Assembly: GCF_025847235.1 (NCBI RefSeq)
Contig: NZ_JAOZEW010000006.1
Coordinates: forward strand, 124,001-188,000
Source: Flavobacterium shii
GTDB taxonomy: Bacteria > Bacteroidota > Bacteroidia > Flavobacteriales > Flavobacteriaceae
DNA: 64,000 nucleotides
Direction: 5' to 3'
In this document: positions 41,298 to 50,401 of the stretch, piece by piece
Position numbering within the stretch: the stretch's first letter is position 1
How the letters are laid out: each line of letters begins with the position of its first letter
Made by a program: the position numbers and the translations under genes
Notes under the pieces: generated by a model
Database searches by the model: none
The model's input: only the letters and a program-made list of their open reading frames with translations
What the model was told of the DNA's origin: nothing

Positions 41298-44200
41298 ATG
41301 AAAAAAATATTACTAATATTATTTGCCTTACTGCCTTTAATTAGTTTCTCCCAAAATAGCGAAGCTTTGAGAAAACAAGCCATGCAGTTTTACAATGAAG
41401 GAAAATTTAATGAATCTCTTAAAACATTTGATAAAATAAAAGATAAGGAACTTTTACAAAATACCAATATTGGTGTTTGGAAAGAGCATATTGCTTCGAT
41501 TCTCAATCATAATTTTTCGGAGAAATATAGTATATCCGATAAAGATACCCTGAACATTAAAGTTAGAGTACAAACGGTAAATATTGTATCTGAAGGTGTT
41601 TTTAATAGAAAGACAAATAGTTATGTGATTGCACCTATTTACGATTGGATTTTAGCTTTGTGCGATGATAAATTTAATTTTTTTGTGGTCATTAAAAATA
41701 ATCAGCAAGCACTTCTTGATAAAACTGGAAAAATTGTAATACCATTTAAAAATCAGAAAATTACAACCAGCGAAGATTATTTTACTTATCACAACGGTTT
41801 GCAGGGGACGTTAGAATATTTTATCGTAACCGATTTGGACAAAAATTCAAAAACTCAGGAAACCATTAGCATTTATGATTTAAACTGTAAACTGATTTTT
41901 GAGTGTTCTTCTGCTATACTGTATAAAAATAACCTGTTATTGGCTAAAAAAGATGGTAGATGGAAATTTATCAATTTAAAAAACAATGAAGTTTTAGTTG
42001 ATTCTATTGATTCTTATGAAGAAATGTATCCGAATTATGCTGAAGAAAAGGAATCACAATATTTTATTTTACACATCGGCAATCACCTTTCTATTTACCG
42101 TCCGCAAACGAACCAATTGATCAAGGATGTTTTTGATTCTTATACAAAAGAAAGTCAGGATGAGAATATTTTGTCAGAGATTATTTTTTGTAAAGAAAAT
42201 TTTATCGAACCCAAAGAAGTTCCTTTAAAGGATAAAAACAAATATTTAATTGTAAAAAAAGACAGCAAAGCGGGGGTTTATAACTTTAGCAAATTTGAGT
42301 ATCATACAGAACCTATTTATGATTCGATTTCGAATATGGGAAATACATTTTTAAAAGGTAAGGACTCGAATCTTTTCTTTCCAGAGCCTGTTGTAGAACA
42401 AAAAGAATTTTCGAAATACTATATTTTCATTACTAAAAATAAAAATAAGTTTGGCGCTAGACTATTGGATGGGAAAATGCTATTGGATAATGAATATGAT
42501 GAAATTAAAAGTTTTAGCAGTAATATCTATTACAAAGATGTGTTATTTTATAGGATAAAAAACAAATGGGGATTTACCATTTTGAATAATAAAAAAATAG
42601 AAAAACCACAGTATGATTTTGTATGTATAGATTATTCTAAAGCGCAGGATTTACATATTGCAACTTATCGTAACAAAAAAAAGACCCTTTATAAATTGAA
42701 TGGTGAATTATACCGCGATTTAAAGGACAATAATCCTAAAGAATATGTATCAAGCCAAAATCCGATTGATGGAATGAATGATAGTTACACAGATCGACAA
42801 TTATTTAAACAAAATAATAAATATGGTATTGCGGATGTTGATGGTAATGAAATTCTAAAGGCTCAATACTCGTATATAGTTCGTGCTAATAAAAATATTT
42901 TTTTAGCTGGAAATGATATAAAAGATTCTAAATCGCTTGAAGGTTTGTTGGATATTAATGGAAAAGAAGTTTTACCCATAAAATATGAAAGTATTACTAT
43001 TTATCCGAGTCCAAACTATAACGAAAAAAGAGAAGAATCCCTTGTCTTTGAAGTAAAAAATAAAGATAATAATTATAGTCTGTATAATAGCAAAGGACAA
43101 AGCATTTACCCTTTTGTCATTCAGGATATAATAGAAAGATTGATTATCCGAAATGATTCCATAAAAACATACTATTACATTATTTCTGAAAAAGTAAATC
43201 ATCAAAACATTACCTATTTTGATAATGGGAGACAAATTTATGATTACAAAATATCCTTGTTGAAAATACAGGGAGACACACTTACCAAGGTATTGGATAA
43301 CTGCAATAATATCCGAACTGATATCCATAATATTATTCTTGGTTATCAGGATAAATTAGGTCGATACGGATTATACAATCTTCAAAACGGAAAGGATTCG
43401 GGAGCAATATTGGCACGTTATACTAATCCACAGCATGATCAAAAATTTATTTTCGCAAACACTGCCGACGAAAAACAAGTGTTTTTTGATACGGATTTGA
43501 ATATGCATCAAATTCCATATCCAATAGTTTCATATAAAAATAAATTTTTCATCTATAAAGATAAAGACCTGTATGGAGCAATTAACGATAAATTGGAAAT
43601 CGCCAAGTTTAAGTATCCAGTAGTAGATTATTATTATCAAAATGATAAAGAAAGAAATCAAGTTTCTGAAAATCAAAAGATAATTTTTAGTTTATTTAAG
43701 TTTAAGACCGATGCCAAAAGCGATAAATACGGTATAGTCGACTTTGACGGAAAAGTTTTAATGCCGGCAGACAACAAATATGATGAAATCATTTTTCCAT
43801 TTGAAAATCATAATAGTGTTTGGTGCAACAAAGCAAAAAGAGATGTTATTTTAGAATATGTCAACAAAATATTCATTTGCAAAACCAAAGACAAAGTAGA
43901 TATTCTAGGCCCAGAAAACAAAAAAATAGTTTCGTTTATAGTGCCTGCCAACTGGAAATTTGATTTTAGTGATATAACCGTCAATCATCATTTGATACTT
44001 AGGGACGGTAACACCATTAAGCTGCTGAATTTAAAAACGCAAAAAATAGATTTAGAAACTATAGCAACAAAATTTAGTGACGACATTGATGGAGGTTATT
44101 CAGATAGGCAATATGACGATAAAAATCATAGTGTGAAAATGATTAAATATAGTAAATATGGTCGCTTGATTTTTGAAGATTCAAAAACAATGGAGTATTA

Positions 44201-45041
44201 TGATCGTAATTACGATCCTTTTTTACGCACTACACTTTTTATAGTCAAAAGGAATAATAAATATGGGGTAATTGATGCAAACGAAAGCATATTAATACCC
44301 TTTGTAAATGATAGCTTATATACGCCGGACAATATCAATTTCATTGCTAAAAGAGGTACTAAATATGGAGTGCTTACCAATAAAAATCAGATGCTTCATG
44401 AATTTGTTTACGATGCTATTAAAGATATTGATTTTAACAAAAGATCTATGGAACAACGAAAAGTATTGGTCGTTACAAAAAATAAGAAAAAAGGAATCTT
44501 AGATTTTCTGAGCGGTCGCGTAATAATTCCGATAGAACAAGATGATTTAAATTTTTCAGAAACAGAAGGGATCCAAGGCCGGAAGAATAAAACCCGCACA
44601 ATGTATGGAAGATATGGAGAAAAACAATTTTCAATTGAATGCGATACATTGTATAGAGAAAAAAATCTTCCATATTGGTGTTATACCTTTATAAAAGATG
44701 GAAAAAAGGGACGAATTGATTATTATGGAAACCTAATTGATAATGACCGTAATCCGTATGAAATTACCCCTGCAAATCAGGAAAATGATAAAACAAAATC
44801 GGAAAATAATAAAGACTATGATGATTATAAAATCCTTGAAAGGACAAATTTCGCTATCGTTTCCAAAGGACAAAAACAAGGAGTGGTAGATTTATCGAAT
44901 TCCATAATTATTTCACTTATTTATGATGATATCAGATATATAAAGAAGGGATATTTTGAATGTAAACAAGGTAAAAAAGCAGTATTGGTGACACCACAAA
45001 ATAAAGTGTTTTACGAAATAAAGAATAACGACAATAATTAA
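41298..45041 (+). CDS. Giant WG-repeat protein
   Basis: 1247 residues from ATG 41298. This start gives a clean signal peptide (MKKILLILFALLPLISFSQN); an in-frame ATG 45 codons upstream lies in repeat DNA. A short TPR-like helix pair (about 20-60) is followed by a long series of WG-type units of the form K-(Y/F/W)-G-(I/V)-x-(D)-x-x-G-x-x-x-(L/I)-P-x-x-Y-(D)-x-(I), for example KYGIADVDGNEIL, KFGARLLDGKML, KYGIVDFDGKVL and KQGVVDLSNS. Such proteins are secreted and probably bind other proteins or surfaces. The gene is bracketed by direct repeats. Confidence 0.88.
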   Translation: MKKILLILFALLPLISFSQNSEALRKQAMQFYNEGKFNESLKTFDKIKDKELLQNTNIGVWKEHIASILNHNFSEKYSISDKDTLNIKVRVQTVNIVSEGVFNRKTNSYVIAPIYDWILALCDDKFNFFVVIKNNQQALLDKTGKIVIPFKNQKITTSEDYFTYHNGLQGTLEYFIVTDLDKNSKTQETISIYDLNCKLIFECSSAILYKNNLLLAKKDGRWKFINLKNNEVLVDSIDSYEEMYPNYAEEKESQYFILHIGNHLSIYRPQTNQLIKDVFDSYTKESQDENILSEIIFCKENFIEPKEVPLKDKNKYLIVKKDSKAGVYNFSKFEYHTEPIYDSISNMGNTFLKGKDSNLFFPEPVVEQKEFSKYYIFITKNKNKFGARLLDGKMLLDNEYDEIKSFSSNIYYKDVLFYRIKNKWGFTILNNKKIEKPQYDFVCIDYSKAQDLHIATYRNKKKTLYKLNGELYRDLKDNNPKEYVSSQNPIDGMNDSYTDRQLFKQNNKYGIADVDGNEILKAQYSYIVRANKNIFLAGNDIKDSKSLEGLLDINGKEVLPIKYESITIYPSPNYNEKREESLVFEVKNKDNNYSLYNSKGQSIYPFVIQDIIERLIIRNDSIKTYYYIISEKVNHQNITYFDNGRQIYDYKISLLKIQGDTLTKVLDNCNNIRTDIHNIILGYQDKLGRYGLYNLQNGKDSGAILARYTNPQHDQKFIFANTADEKQVFFDTDLNMHQIPYPIVSYKNKFFIYKDKDLYGAINDKLEIAKFKYPVVDYYYQNDKERNQVSENQKIIFSLFKFKTDAKSDKYGIVDFDGKVLMPADNKYDEIIFPFENHNSVWCNKAKRDVILEYVNKIFICKTKDKVDILGPENKKIVSFIVPANWKFDFSDITVNHHLILRDGNTIKLLNLKTQKIDLETIATKFSDDIDGGYSDRQYDDKNHSVKMIKYSKYGRLIFEDSKTMEYYDRNYDPFLRTTLFIVKRNNKYGVIDANESILIPFVNDSLYTPDNINFIAKRGTKYGVLTNKNQMLHEFVYDAIKDIDFNKRSMEQRKVLVVTKNKKKGILDFLSGRVIIPIEQDDLNFSETEGIQGRKNKTRTMYGRYGEKQFSIECDTLYREKNLPYWCYTFIKDGKKGRIDYYGNLIDNDRNPYEITPANQENDKTKSENNKDYDDYKILERTNFAIVSKGQKQGVVDLSNSIIISLIYDDIRYIKKGYFECKQGKKAVLVTPQNKVFYEIKNNDNN

Positions 45042-45071
45042 AATTATGAAAACAACTCTATTCTGTACCGT

Positions 45072-45217
45072 TAAACCCGATCGCTCGGATATGCGCAACG
45101 ATAGTCCGGAAATTTTTTCCGTGCCCGTTCCTATATTAATAAAAACTGGATTTTCTTTTTTTTAATTTGTTAAGATATACTTTGTTGGCATGGATTACAA
45201 ATCCGCGCGATTGGGTT
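45072..45217 (+). repeat. Interspersed repeat family B, copy 2
   Basis: About 146 bases with imperfect terminal inverted repeats: TAAACCCGATCGCTCGGAT at the left and ATCCGCGCGATTGGGTT at the right. The body shares TATTAATAAAAACTGGATTTTC and TTAAGATATACTTTG with the other copies. Confidence 0.75.
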
Positions 45218-45242
45218 CAATTTAATGTATTTTTATTTCTTA

Positions 45243-45677
45243 TTATTTTATAATTACATTTTCAATTTGGCTTTTGTTATAATCAAAAATATAGTCAGCC
45301 GGCATTGGTACCGCAGAATTTACTTCTGAATTGATTTTAATAATTTTACCAACTCTAATATAAATATTCTTTTTCCAATTTCGAATATAAAATTTAGCAT
45401 TAATAAGGGTTTGATAATCCTGTTCAACCCGTTTATCTGCTGTAAATTTATAGGTATGACGAAATTGACCCGTTTGTTTCTCTACTAAAATTGGAACATT
45501 TCCTTTCAAATAAATAGTTATAGTTGCAGAATCAAGATCATTAAAAATTTCTTTCTTAATATTTTTATCCAGAATTTGTTTTTCAATTTTGTTCATGATC
45601 TTTTTATCAGCTTTGCTTTGTGCATACAACGTGCTGCTTAGAAAGGCTAAAAAGAGAAGAATAATCTTTGTTTTCAT
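45243..45677 (-). CDS. Small secreted protein of unknown function
   Basis: 144 residues from ATG 45677 (MKTKIILLFLAFLSSTLYAQ); an upstream in-frame ATG would run into repeat DNA. Signal peptide, then a basic helix (ADKKIMNKIEKQILDKN) and a beta-rich domain (TITIYLKGNVPILVEKQTGQ, NIYIRVGKIIKINS). I do not recognise it. The gene sits alone between copies 2 and 3 of repeat family B. Confidence 0.65.
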   Translation of the reverse strand: MKTKIILLFLAFLSSTLYAQSKADKKIMNKIEKQILDKNIKKEIFNDLDSATITIYLKGNVPILVEKQTGQFRHTYKFTADKRVEQDYQTLINAKFYIRNWKKNIYIRVGKIIKINSEVNSAVPMPADYIFDYNKSQIENVIIK

Positions 45678-45718
45678 GTATTTAAAATTTTGAATCTCGC
45701 GACTTATAATTAATTTTA

Positions 45719-45860
45719 TTCCCGATAGCTCGGATATGCGCAACGATAACGCGGAAATTCTTTCCGTGCCCATTCCTGTATAAAAACTGTTTTTTCTTTT
45801 TTTTAATCTATTAAGATATACTTTGCGGGCACGGATTACAAATCCGCGCGATCGGGTTTA
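45719..45860 (+). repeat. Interspersed repeat family B, copy 3
   Basis: About 142 bases starting at TTCCCGATAGCTCGGATATG and ending GCGCGATCGGGTTTA, with TTTCCGTGCCC and TTAAGATATACTTTGCGG inside. Same orientation as copies 1 and 2. A truncated left end (AACAGATCGTTCGCATATGC) recurs at 46425-46470, joined to repeat family A. Confidence 0.75.
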
Positions 45861-45873
45861 GCAAAGGTGTTAG

Positions 45874-46389
45874 TTAACTATATTCAGTATTTATTTTTAG
45901 TTTAATTTGCTCGACGCAATATTTATATCTTCCATCTAATTTTTCGTTTACTCTTATGATTTTGTTTTCTAAATCAAGGAAAAAACTTATTGGTTGACTT
46001 CTTTTTGGAATAGTATTGACGAGATGTATATTCTCAATTAAATATTGCTCATTTTCAATATCGGTTATATTCATAAAGATTTTACAATACAAAAAGCAAC
46101 CGTCCAAATTTGGATTTTCTATTTGAAGAAATGGATCAGCTAAATCTACAAGGATTTCTTCTTTCCAATTCCAAATTTCAGAGACTAATCTTTCACATTC
46201 TGCTTTAGATAAAGTATTTATATGAGAAACTATTATTGGATTATGTCCATAATACCAAGAATCACCTTCAGTATCTGATGCATTACCATCAATGTACAAG
46301 TAGAGAGCTTTTATTTTATCCTCTATTTTAGGTATTTCCTCCATACTTTTATTTTTTTTTATTAATTGCCTGATCCATTGTAGTAGCAT
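45874..46389 (-). CDS. Acidic cytoplasmic protein of unknown function
   Basis: 171 residues, no signal peptide. An alternative start is the Met at residue 16 (MEEIPKIEDK). It is acidic, with aromatic-rich segments (DTEGDSWYYGHNP, WNWKEEILVDL) and a late strand pair (SFFLDLENKIIRVNEK). It is not recognised. The layout of a small acidic protein in a repeat-separated minus-strand row resembles immunity-protein islands, but no toxin is seen next to it. Confidence 0.6.
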   Translation of the reverse strand: MLLQWIRQLIKKNKSMEEIPKIEDKIKALYLYIDGNASDTEGDSWYYGHNPIIVSHINTLSKAECERLVSEIWNWKEEILVDLADPFLQIENPNLDGCFLYCKIFMNITDIENEQYLIENIHLVNTIPKRSQPISFFLDLENKIIRVNEKLDGRYKYCVEQIKLKINTEYS

Positions 46390-46424
46390 TGCAGTAGTTG
46401 ATTTACATTGTTATTATTGAAAAA

Positions 46425-46580
46425 ACAGATCGTTCGCATATGCACAAAGATACTTTCCCTGCCCGTTCTCCATTCTCCGAAGTGTTCTCATGAAAAGCTG
46501 CGAAAATGTCCCTAACTTTGCGCAATTTTTTTCTTCGATGGAAATTACAAACCTGATAGAAGTCTCACGACTTTTTACTG
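46425..46580 (+). repeat. Chimeric repeat: family B left end joined to family A
   Basis: Bases 46427-46471 match the left end of family B (CGTTCGCATATGC and CCTGCCCGTTC). From 46472 the sequence is family A (CTCCGAAGTGTTCTCATGAAAAGCTG, then ACTTTGCGCAATTTTTTT and TCTCACGACTTTTTACTG). The junction suggests recombination between the families. Confidence 0.6.
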
Positions 46581-46587
46581 TTAGTTC

Positions 46588-47400
46588 TTATAAATCAGTA
46601 TTATAATATAGCTTTACAATGGAGCTATCTAAAGTCTCAATATGAAATCCGGAATTCATATTATAATAATCATAAATTGTATATAAACCTTCTAAACTCT
46701 CATCTTTATTGTAATGAAAACCTACACTATCTACCTTTAATCCATTATACCATTGATCGTCGGCCTTACCATAGTCTAGACGCCCTATACTACTCAAAAT
46801 TTGTTGATAATTATCATTATAATAATTTATTAACTCTTTATGGAAATTATTTGTCCAGGAAAAATGCGAGTTTGTATTTTCAATAAAATTAGTGATGTTA
46901 CTTTCTTTTTCTGCACTAAATTCTACTTCATCATTTAATACTTTTTTGTTTAAGAGTATAACATCGTTGAAGTTTGGTTTTATGCTTATTATTATAAAAT
47001 TTACTTCCTCATTAAATATAAAGTCGCTTCTCAATAATGGCGGTGGTACATTTCTTTTTTCAGCAGTCCTTAAGTCTCTGAATTCAACTAATTCATAATG
47101 TCCCAACTCAAATAAATCTTCAACTTTATTTAATAGGCGTCGCCACTTCCACTGATTTAAATAATTTAATTTGTTTGAAGATATATGGGTTTTGACAAAT
47201 TTTTCACATTCCCACTTCCAGCCTAATTTGTAGTAAATCTGAGCTAGTAGATAACTTTGATTTTCATCTTTGTTAGATTTTTCAAGTTCGTACATAATAT
47301 CAAAGAGAGACTCAGCACCCTTTGTGGCTGTATATAGACTTCCTTTCTTATATTTTTGGAAATCTTTTTTTGCTAAATTATATCTGTCGAATATGTCCAT
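46588..47400 (-). CDS. Cytoplasmic protein of unknown function
   Basis: 270 residues, no signal peptide. The N-terminal third is helical (YNLAKKDFQKYKKGSLYTAT, SYLLAQIYYKLGWKWECEKF), a TPR-like pattern. The C-terminal part contains HFSWTNNFHKELINYYNDNYQ and WYNGLKVDSVGFHYNKDES. I do not recognise a family. It is the last gene of the repeat-separated minus-strand row before the second XRE gene; no partner is evident. Confidence 0.62.
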   Translation of the reverse strand: MDIFDRYNLAKKDFQKYKKGSLYTATKGAESLFDIMYELEKSNKDENQSYLLAQIYYKLGWKWECEKFVKTHISSNKLNYLNQWKWRRLLNKVEDLFELGHYELVEFRDLRTAEKRNVPPPLLRSDFIFNEEVNFIIISIKPNFNDVILLNKKVLNDEVEFSAEKESNITNFIENTNSHFSWTNNFHKELINYYNDNYQQILSSIGRLDYGKADDQWYNGLKVDSVGFHYNKDESLEGLYTIYDYYNMNSGFHIETLDSSIVKLYYNTDL

Positions 47401-47680
47401 AAAATTACAACCAACGTTCTCGCTCTTCTATACGTTTGCAAGTTATGAAAACGTGTATTTCCGGCCTGAACGAAAATACGATAAAAAACGGTAATTCAAC
47501 TAAATTCGCAAATGTTAATAAACGTGTTAGCAGAGACAAAGGGTTTATATTTGGACTATTTGACAAACTGAAGAATGGGCTTAATTTATTCCAAAACTGA
47601 ATCTAGTACCAAGACGTTAGTATTAATAGCTAAAAAAAGGAGAATTTAATAACCTAACACAGCAATATATCTTCTAGAAA

Positions 47681-48088
47681 TTATTTATTGATCAATTTCT
47701 CAAGCCTAATCATCATCTCATCTTTCTCTTTCAACATACGCTCGTACAATGCAATTTTTTCTTCGTGAAGTGAAATTAACTTTTCAATTGGATGAATATT
47801 AATTGTTCCGTAATTAAATGAATTACTGAAAGCGTGTTCTCCAAAAGTATTAGAAATAATATTGATCGCTTGCTCTTCATCAAAATTCTGAAAAGCTTCA
47901 ACAGGAATTTTTAATACAGCCGAAATTTGTTTCAGCAGATTGTCTTCAATTACATCTTTCTGCTCCAGCATAGAAATTTTCTTTTGGTTCCAGTCTTCGC
48001 CCAGATCATAAGCTAATGCTTCCTGCTTTATATTAAGCATTTCTCTAAAACGTTTTACATTTCTTCCCTGATGTATTTTCTGTTCCAT
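47681..48088 (-). CDS. XRE-family helix-turn-helix regulator, copy 2
   Basis: 135 residues. It is almost identical to the XRE protein at 33694-34098 over residues 1-80 and over the last 30 residues, but the linker reads FSNSFNYGTINIHPIEKL instead. The similarity also covers about 60-90 bases of flanking DNA upstream (TCTAAAGGCT.AAAGATAAAGCCATTT) and about 25 bases downstream. It is close to tRNA-Arg (48205-48278), a typical integration site. Probable DNA-binding regulator; targets unknown. Confidence 0.9.
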   Translation of the reverse strand: MEQKIHQGRNVKRFREMLNIKQEALAYDLGEDWNQKKISMLEQKDVIEDNLLKQISAVLKIPVEAFQNFDEEQAINIISNTFGEHAFSNSFNYGTINIHPIEKLISLHEEKIALYERMLKEKDEMMIRLEKLINK

Positions 48089-48161
48089 AACGAATATTAA
48101 TTTTTTCTAAAGGCTTAAAGATAAAGCCATTTTTTGAATTAAAACCCTGCGTTTCAAAAAT

Positions 48162-48197
48162 TAAAAAAAAATCCCATTTCGTAAGAAATGGGATTTT
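48162..48197 (-). terminator. Terminator after tRNA-Arg
   Basis: ATCCCATTTC / GAAATGGGAT stem with a run of Ts on the minus strand, 8 bases after the tRNA 3' end. Confidence 0.8.
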
Positions 48198-48204
48198 AAT
48201 TCTG

Positions 48205-48278
48205 TGACCTCGACTGGATTCAAACCAGTAACCTCTTGAGCCGTAATCAAGTGCGCTATTCAGTTGCGCCACGAGGCC
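48205..48278 (-). tRNA. tRNA-Arg (anticodon ACG)
   Basis: Reading the minus strand: acceptor stem GGCCTCG pairs with CGAGGTC (one G-T pair), D arm GCGC...GCGC, anticodon stem CTTGA / TCAAG with loop TTACGGC giving anticodon ACG, T arm ACTGG / CCAGT with loop TTTGAAT, discriminator A. The CCA end is not encoded. It reads CGN arginine codons after A-to-inosine change. Confidence 0.95.
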
Positions 48279-48308
48279 TTTTTTAGTTTTCAATTAGCTT
48301 ATTTTTTG

Positions 48309-48316
48309 TAGCTTTG
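48309..48316 (+). promoter_or_regulatory. -7 promoter box for apt
   Basis: TAGCTTTG matches the -7 consensus, about 79 bases before the apt start and divergent from the tRNA promoter. The -33 box is weak. Confidence 0.4.
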
Positions 48317-48336
48317 TTGAGCACTTATTGCGGGTG

Positions 48337-48366
48337 CAAAGATAGAAACAAATGTGAGATATACAA
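48337..48366 (-). promoter_or_regulatory. tRNA-Arg promoter (-33 and -7 boxes)
   Basis: On the minus strand TTG (48366-48364) and TATCTTTG (48344-48337) are 19 bases apart, matching the Bacteroidota sigma consensus TTG-N19-TAnnTTTG exactly. It lies about 60 bases upstream of the tRNA. Confidence 0.75.
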
Positions 48367-48394
48367 GCGAAAAACAACAGAAAAAGTAAAAAAA

Positions 48395-48907
48395 ATGCAA
48401 ATAAAAAATTACATCCGTGATATTCAGGACTTTCCAAAAGAAGGAATTTTGTTTAAAGACATCACTCCATTGCTAAATGACCCAATTGCAAGGGAAGAAT
48501 CGCTAAAAATTTTGTTGGATTCTTTAAAAGGACAAAAAATTGATAAAGTAGTTGGGGCAGAAAGTCGTGGTTTTTTCTTCGGAATGTTACTTGCCGACAA
48601 ATTAAATGCAGGTTTTGTGCCTGTAAGGAAACCAAAAAAGCTTCCTTTTAAAACTATTTCGGCTTCTTATGACTTAGAATATGGTACCGATTCATTAGAA
48701 ATGCATATCGATGCTATTAAAAAAGGAGATCGTGTATTGATTCATGATGATGTTTTGGCCACAGGAGGAACTGCTAAGGCTCTTTGTGATTTGGTTAATG
48801 AATTGGGTGGCGAAATTGTGCAATGTAATTTTTTAATGGAGCTTTCTTTTTTAAATGGGAGAGAAAAAATAAATGAAAATCCTATTTTTGCTGCTATAAC
48901 ATATTAG
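48395..48907 (+). CDS. apt: Adenine phosphoribosyltransferase
   Basis: 170 residues from ATG 48395 (MQIKNYIRDIQDFPKEGILF); upstream in-frame methionines lie in the promoter region and extend beyond the family N-terminus. The PRPP-binding motif is VLIHDDVLATGGTAKAL (about residues 112-128) and the substrate loop is VVGAESRGFFFG. It salvages adenine to AMP using PRPP. Length is exactly that of bacterial Apt. Confidence 0.96.
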   Translation: MQIKNYIRDIQDFPKEGILFKDITPLLNDPIAREESLKILLDSLKGQKIDKVVGAESRGFFFGMLLADKLNAGFVPVRKPKKLPFKTISASYDLEYGTDSLEMHIDAIKKGDRVLIHDDVLATGGTAKALCDLVNELGGEIVQCNFLMELSFLNGREKINENPIFAAITY

Positions 48908-48963
48908 ATTCGTATATATCATAGCGTTGATAAATGCAATCATCTAAATTTTAAATTGATTAA

Positions 48964-49731
48964 ATGAAACTACTGTATTCTTTTATATTATTGGTATTAT
49001 TATCTGCTTGCAAAGAGAAGAAAGAAATTGATTCTAATATTATTCCTCAAAAAACAGAAGTAGGTTCCAATGATTCTGTTAGTAAATCAAATCTAGAAGT
49101 TGCTACAAGCTTAATTAGACCGAAGGAGGAGTTAAAAAGACAAAAGATATACTCGGATATAGCTGAGTTTGTTGAATACGATGAAATGGGCGAATTTCCA
49201 TTATTTATTGTAAAAAAGAACAATGAGATAATTTCGTTAGCAACAAATTTAGAGAAAGATCCAAAATACACCAGAGGTGATATATTCGAAATGAAATGGA
49301 AAATCGATAGTCTTATGGTTGGAGGAGAAGAAGGAGTAAGTTTTACAGAATGGCTTGTTGATGCCAAGAAGATAAAAGATGGCAGTGTGAGTCTTTTTAG
49401 AAAAAAATATAAAAAACCAATAAAATATTATTGGGGCGGAGAAGAGGATACCTATACAACCGAATACAAGGACTATCTATATACTTTGGTAGAGTATTAC
49501 CTAGCTAATTCTAAGGTAGAACTTGTAAAAGTTACTATTAAAAATCCAGATGCTAATTTAATTTATTCAATAGAAGATGGCGAAAAAGAAGGACGTTCCT
49601 ATACAGTTTTAGGGATTTCTAATGATTTTGAGCATCATACAAACATAATTCAATGGTTATATGTAGATAGATTGACCAAAGAATTATATGAATACGATTT
49701 GGCAAGTGATAAATTGATAAAATTTAATTAA
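48964..49731 (+). CDS. Lipoprotein of unknown function
   Basis: 255 residues, lipobox LLSAC (Cys about residue 16), then a charged spacer and a beta-rich domain. Recognisable stretches are FVEYDEMGEFPLFIVKKNNE and WLYVDRLTKELYEYDLASDK. I do not recognise the family; it is of the type common next to housekeeping genes in Flavobacterium. It stands alone, 56 bases after apt, converging on the response-regulator gene. Confidence 0.7.
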   Translation: MKLLYSFILLVLLSACKEKKEIDSNIIPQKTEVGSNDSVSKSNLEVATSLIRPKEELKRQKIYSDIAEFVEYDEMGEFPLFIVKKNNEIISLATNLEKDPKYTRGDIFEMKWKIDSLMVGGEEGVSFTEWLVDAKKIKDGSVSLFRKKYKKPIKYYWGGEEDTYTTEYKDYLYTLVEYYLANSKVELVKVTIKNPDANLIYSIEDGEKEGRSYTVLGISNDFEHHTNIIQWLYVDRLTKELYEYDLASDKLIKFN

Positions 49732-49756
49732 AAGGATTCAAGATTATCCAAGGTAA

Positions 49757-50401
49757 TTAAACAAAGACGATTTTGTTTTTTATGGCATATAAAACTAAGC
49801 CTATTCGAGTTTTGATTTCAAGTTTGTCAAATAAGCATTCCCGGTAACCATCAATTGTTTTTGGGCTCAGACACATTTCTGAGGCAATTTGTTTATACGT
49901 CTTTTCGGTGCAGGCGTGTTTTATAAAAATGATTTCTTTATCTTTTAAATTGATTTTTGAGGAATCACAATTTACTTTTTTTACTAACATTCCCGATACT
50001 AATTCGGTATAGTAAAAACCTTTTTCGATAACAGATATCATCCCATCTTTAAAAATTTCGGGCGAAGTATCTTTGAGTAAATAACCTTTGGCGCCGTTGG
50101 CTAGCATTTTTATAATAATTTCTTCATCATCATTTACAGATAATGCTATAACTTTAAGATTAGGTCTGTTTTCTTTAATCCATTTCATAGTACTTACACC
50201 GTCCAGAACAGGCATATTAACATCTAATAAAATTAAATCAATTTCCGAATCTATATTTTCCTGTAAGTATGAAATGAAGACTTTTCCATTTTCAAAGCGA
50301 TTTATTACTTCAAAATCTTTAAAACTATTGATTAAAAGCTCTAGTGATTGGGAAAATAAGAGATGATCATCTACAATAATAATTTTGTTTTTAGGTTTCA
50401 T
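49757..50401 (-). CDS. NarL/FixJ-type response regulator
   Basis: 214 residues: receiver domain (about 5-125) with the acidic pair in IVDDHLLFS, the phospho-acceptor Asp in LLLDVNMPVLDG and the Lys in YLLKDTSPE, and a LuxR-type DNA-binding domain (about 150-210, YKQIASEMCLSPKTIDGYRECLFDKLEI). Its start overlaps the end of the histidine kinase gene by 11 bases. The kinase is its likely partner. Confidence 0.94.
   Translation of the reverse strand: MKPKNKIIIVDDHLLFSQSLELLINSFKDFEVINRFENGKVFISYLQENIDSEIDLILLDVNMPVLDGVSTMKWIKENRPNLKVIALSVNDDEEIIIKMLANGAKGYLLKDTSPEIFKDGMISVIEKGFYYTELVSGMLVKKVNCDSSKINLKDKEIIFIKHACTEKTYKQIASEMCLSPKTIDGYRECLFDKLEIKTRIGLVLYAIKNKIVFV

Noticed and set aside
32321..46580. 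CRISPR array suggested by recurring repeats
   Set aside because: Repeats are long (over 100 bases), few and irregularly spaced, with genes between them; no cas genes.
47270..47494. A 74-residue plus-strand frame
   Set aside because: It is antisense to the start of the 270-residue unknown gene and has no supporting signal.
33694..48088. Integrative conjugative element
   Set aside because: No integrase, relaxase or Tra genes are visible, despite the XRE duplication and tRNA-Arg.
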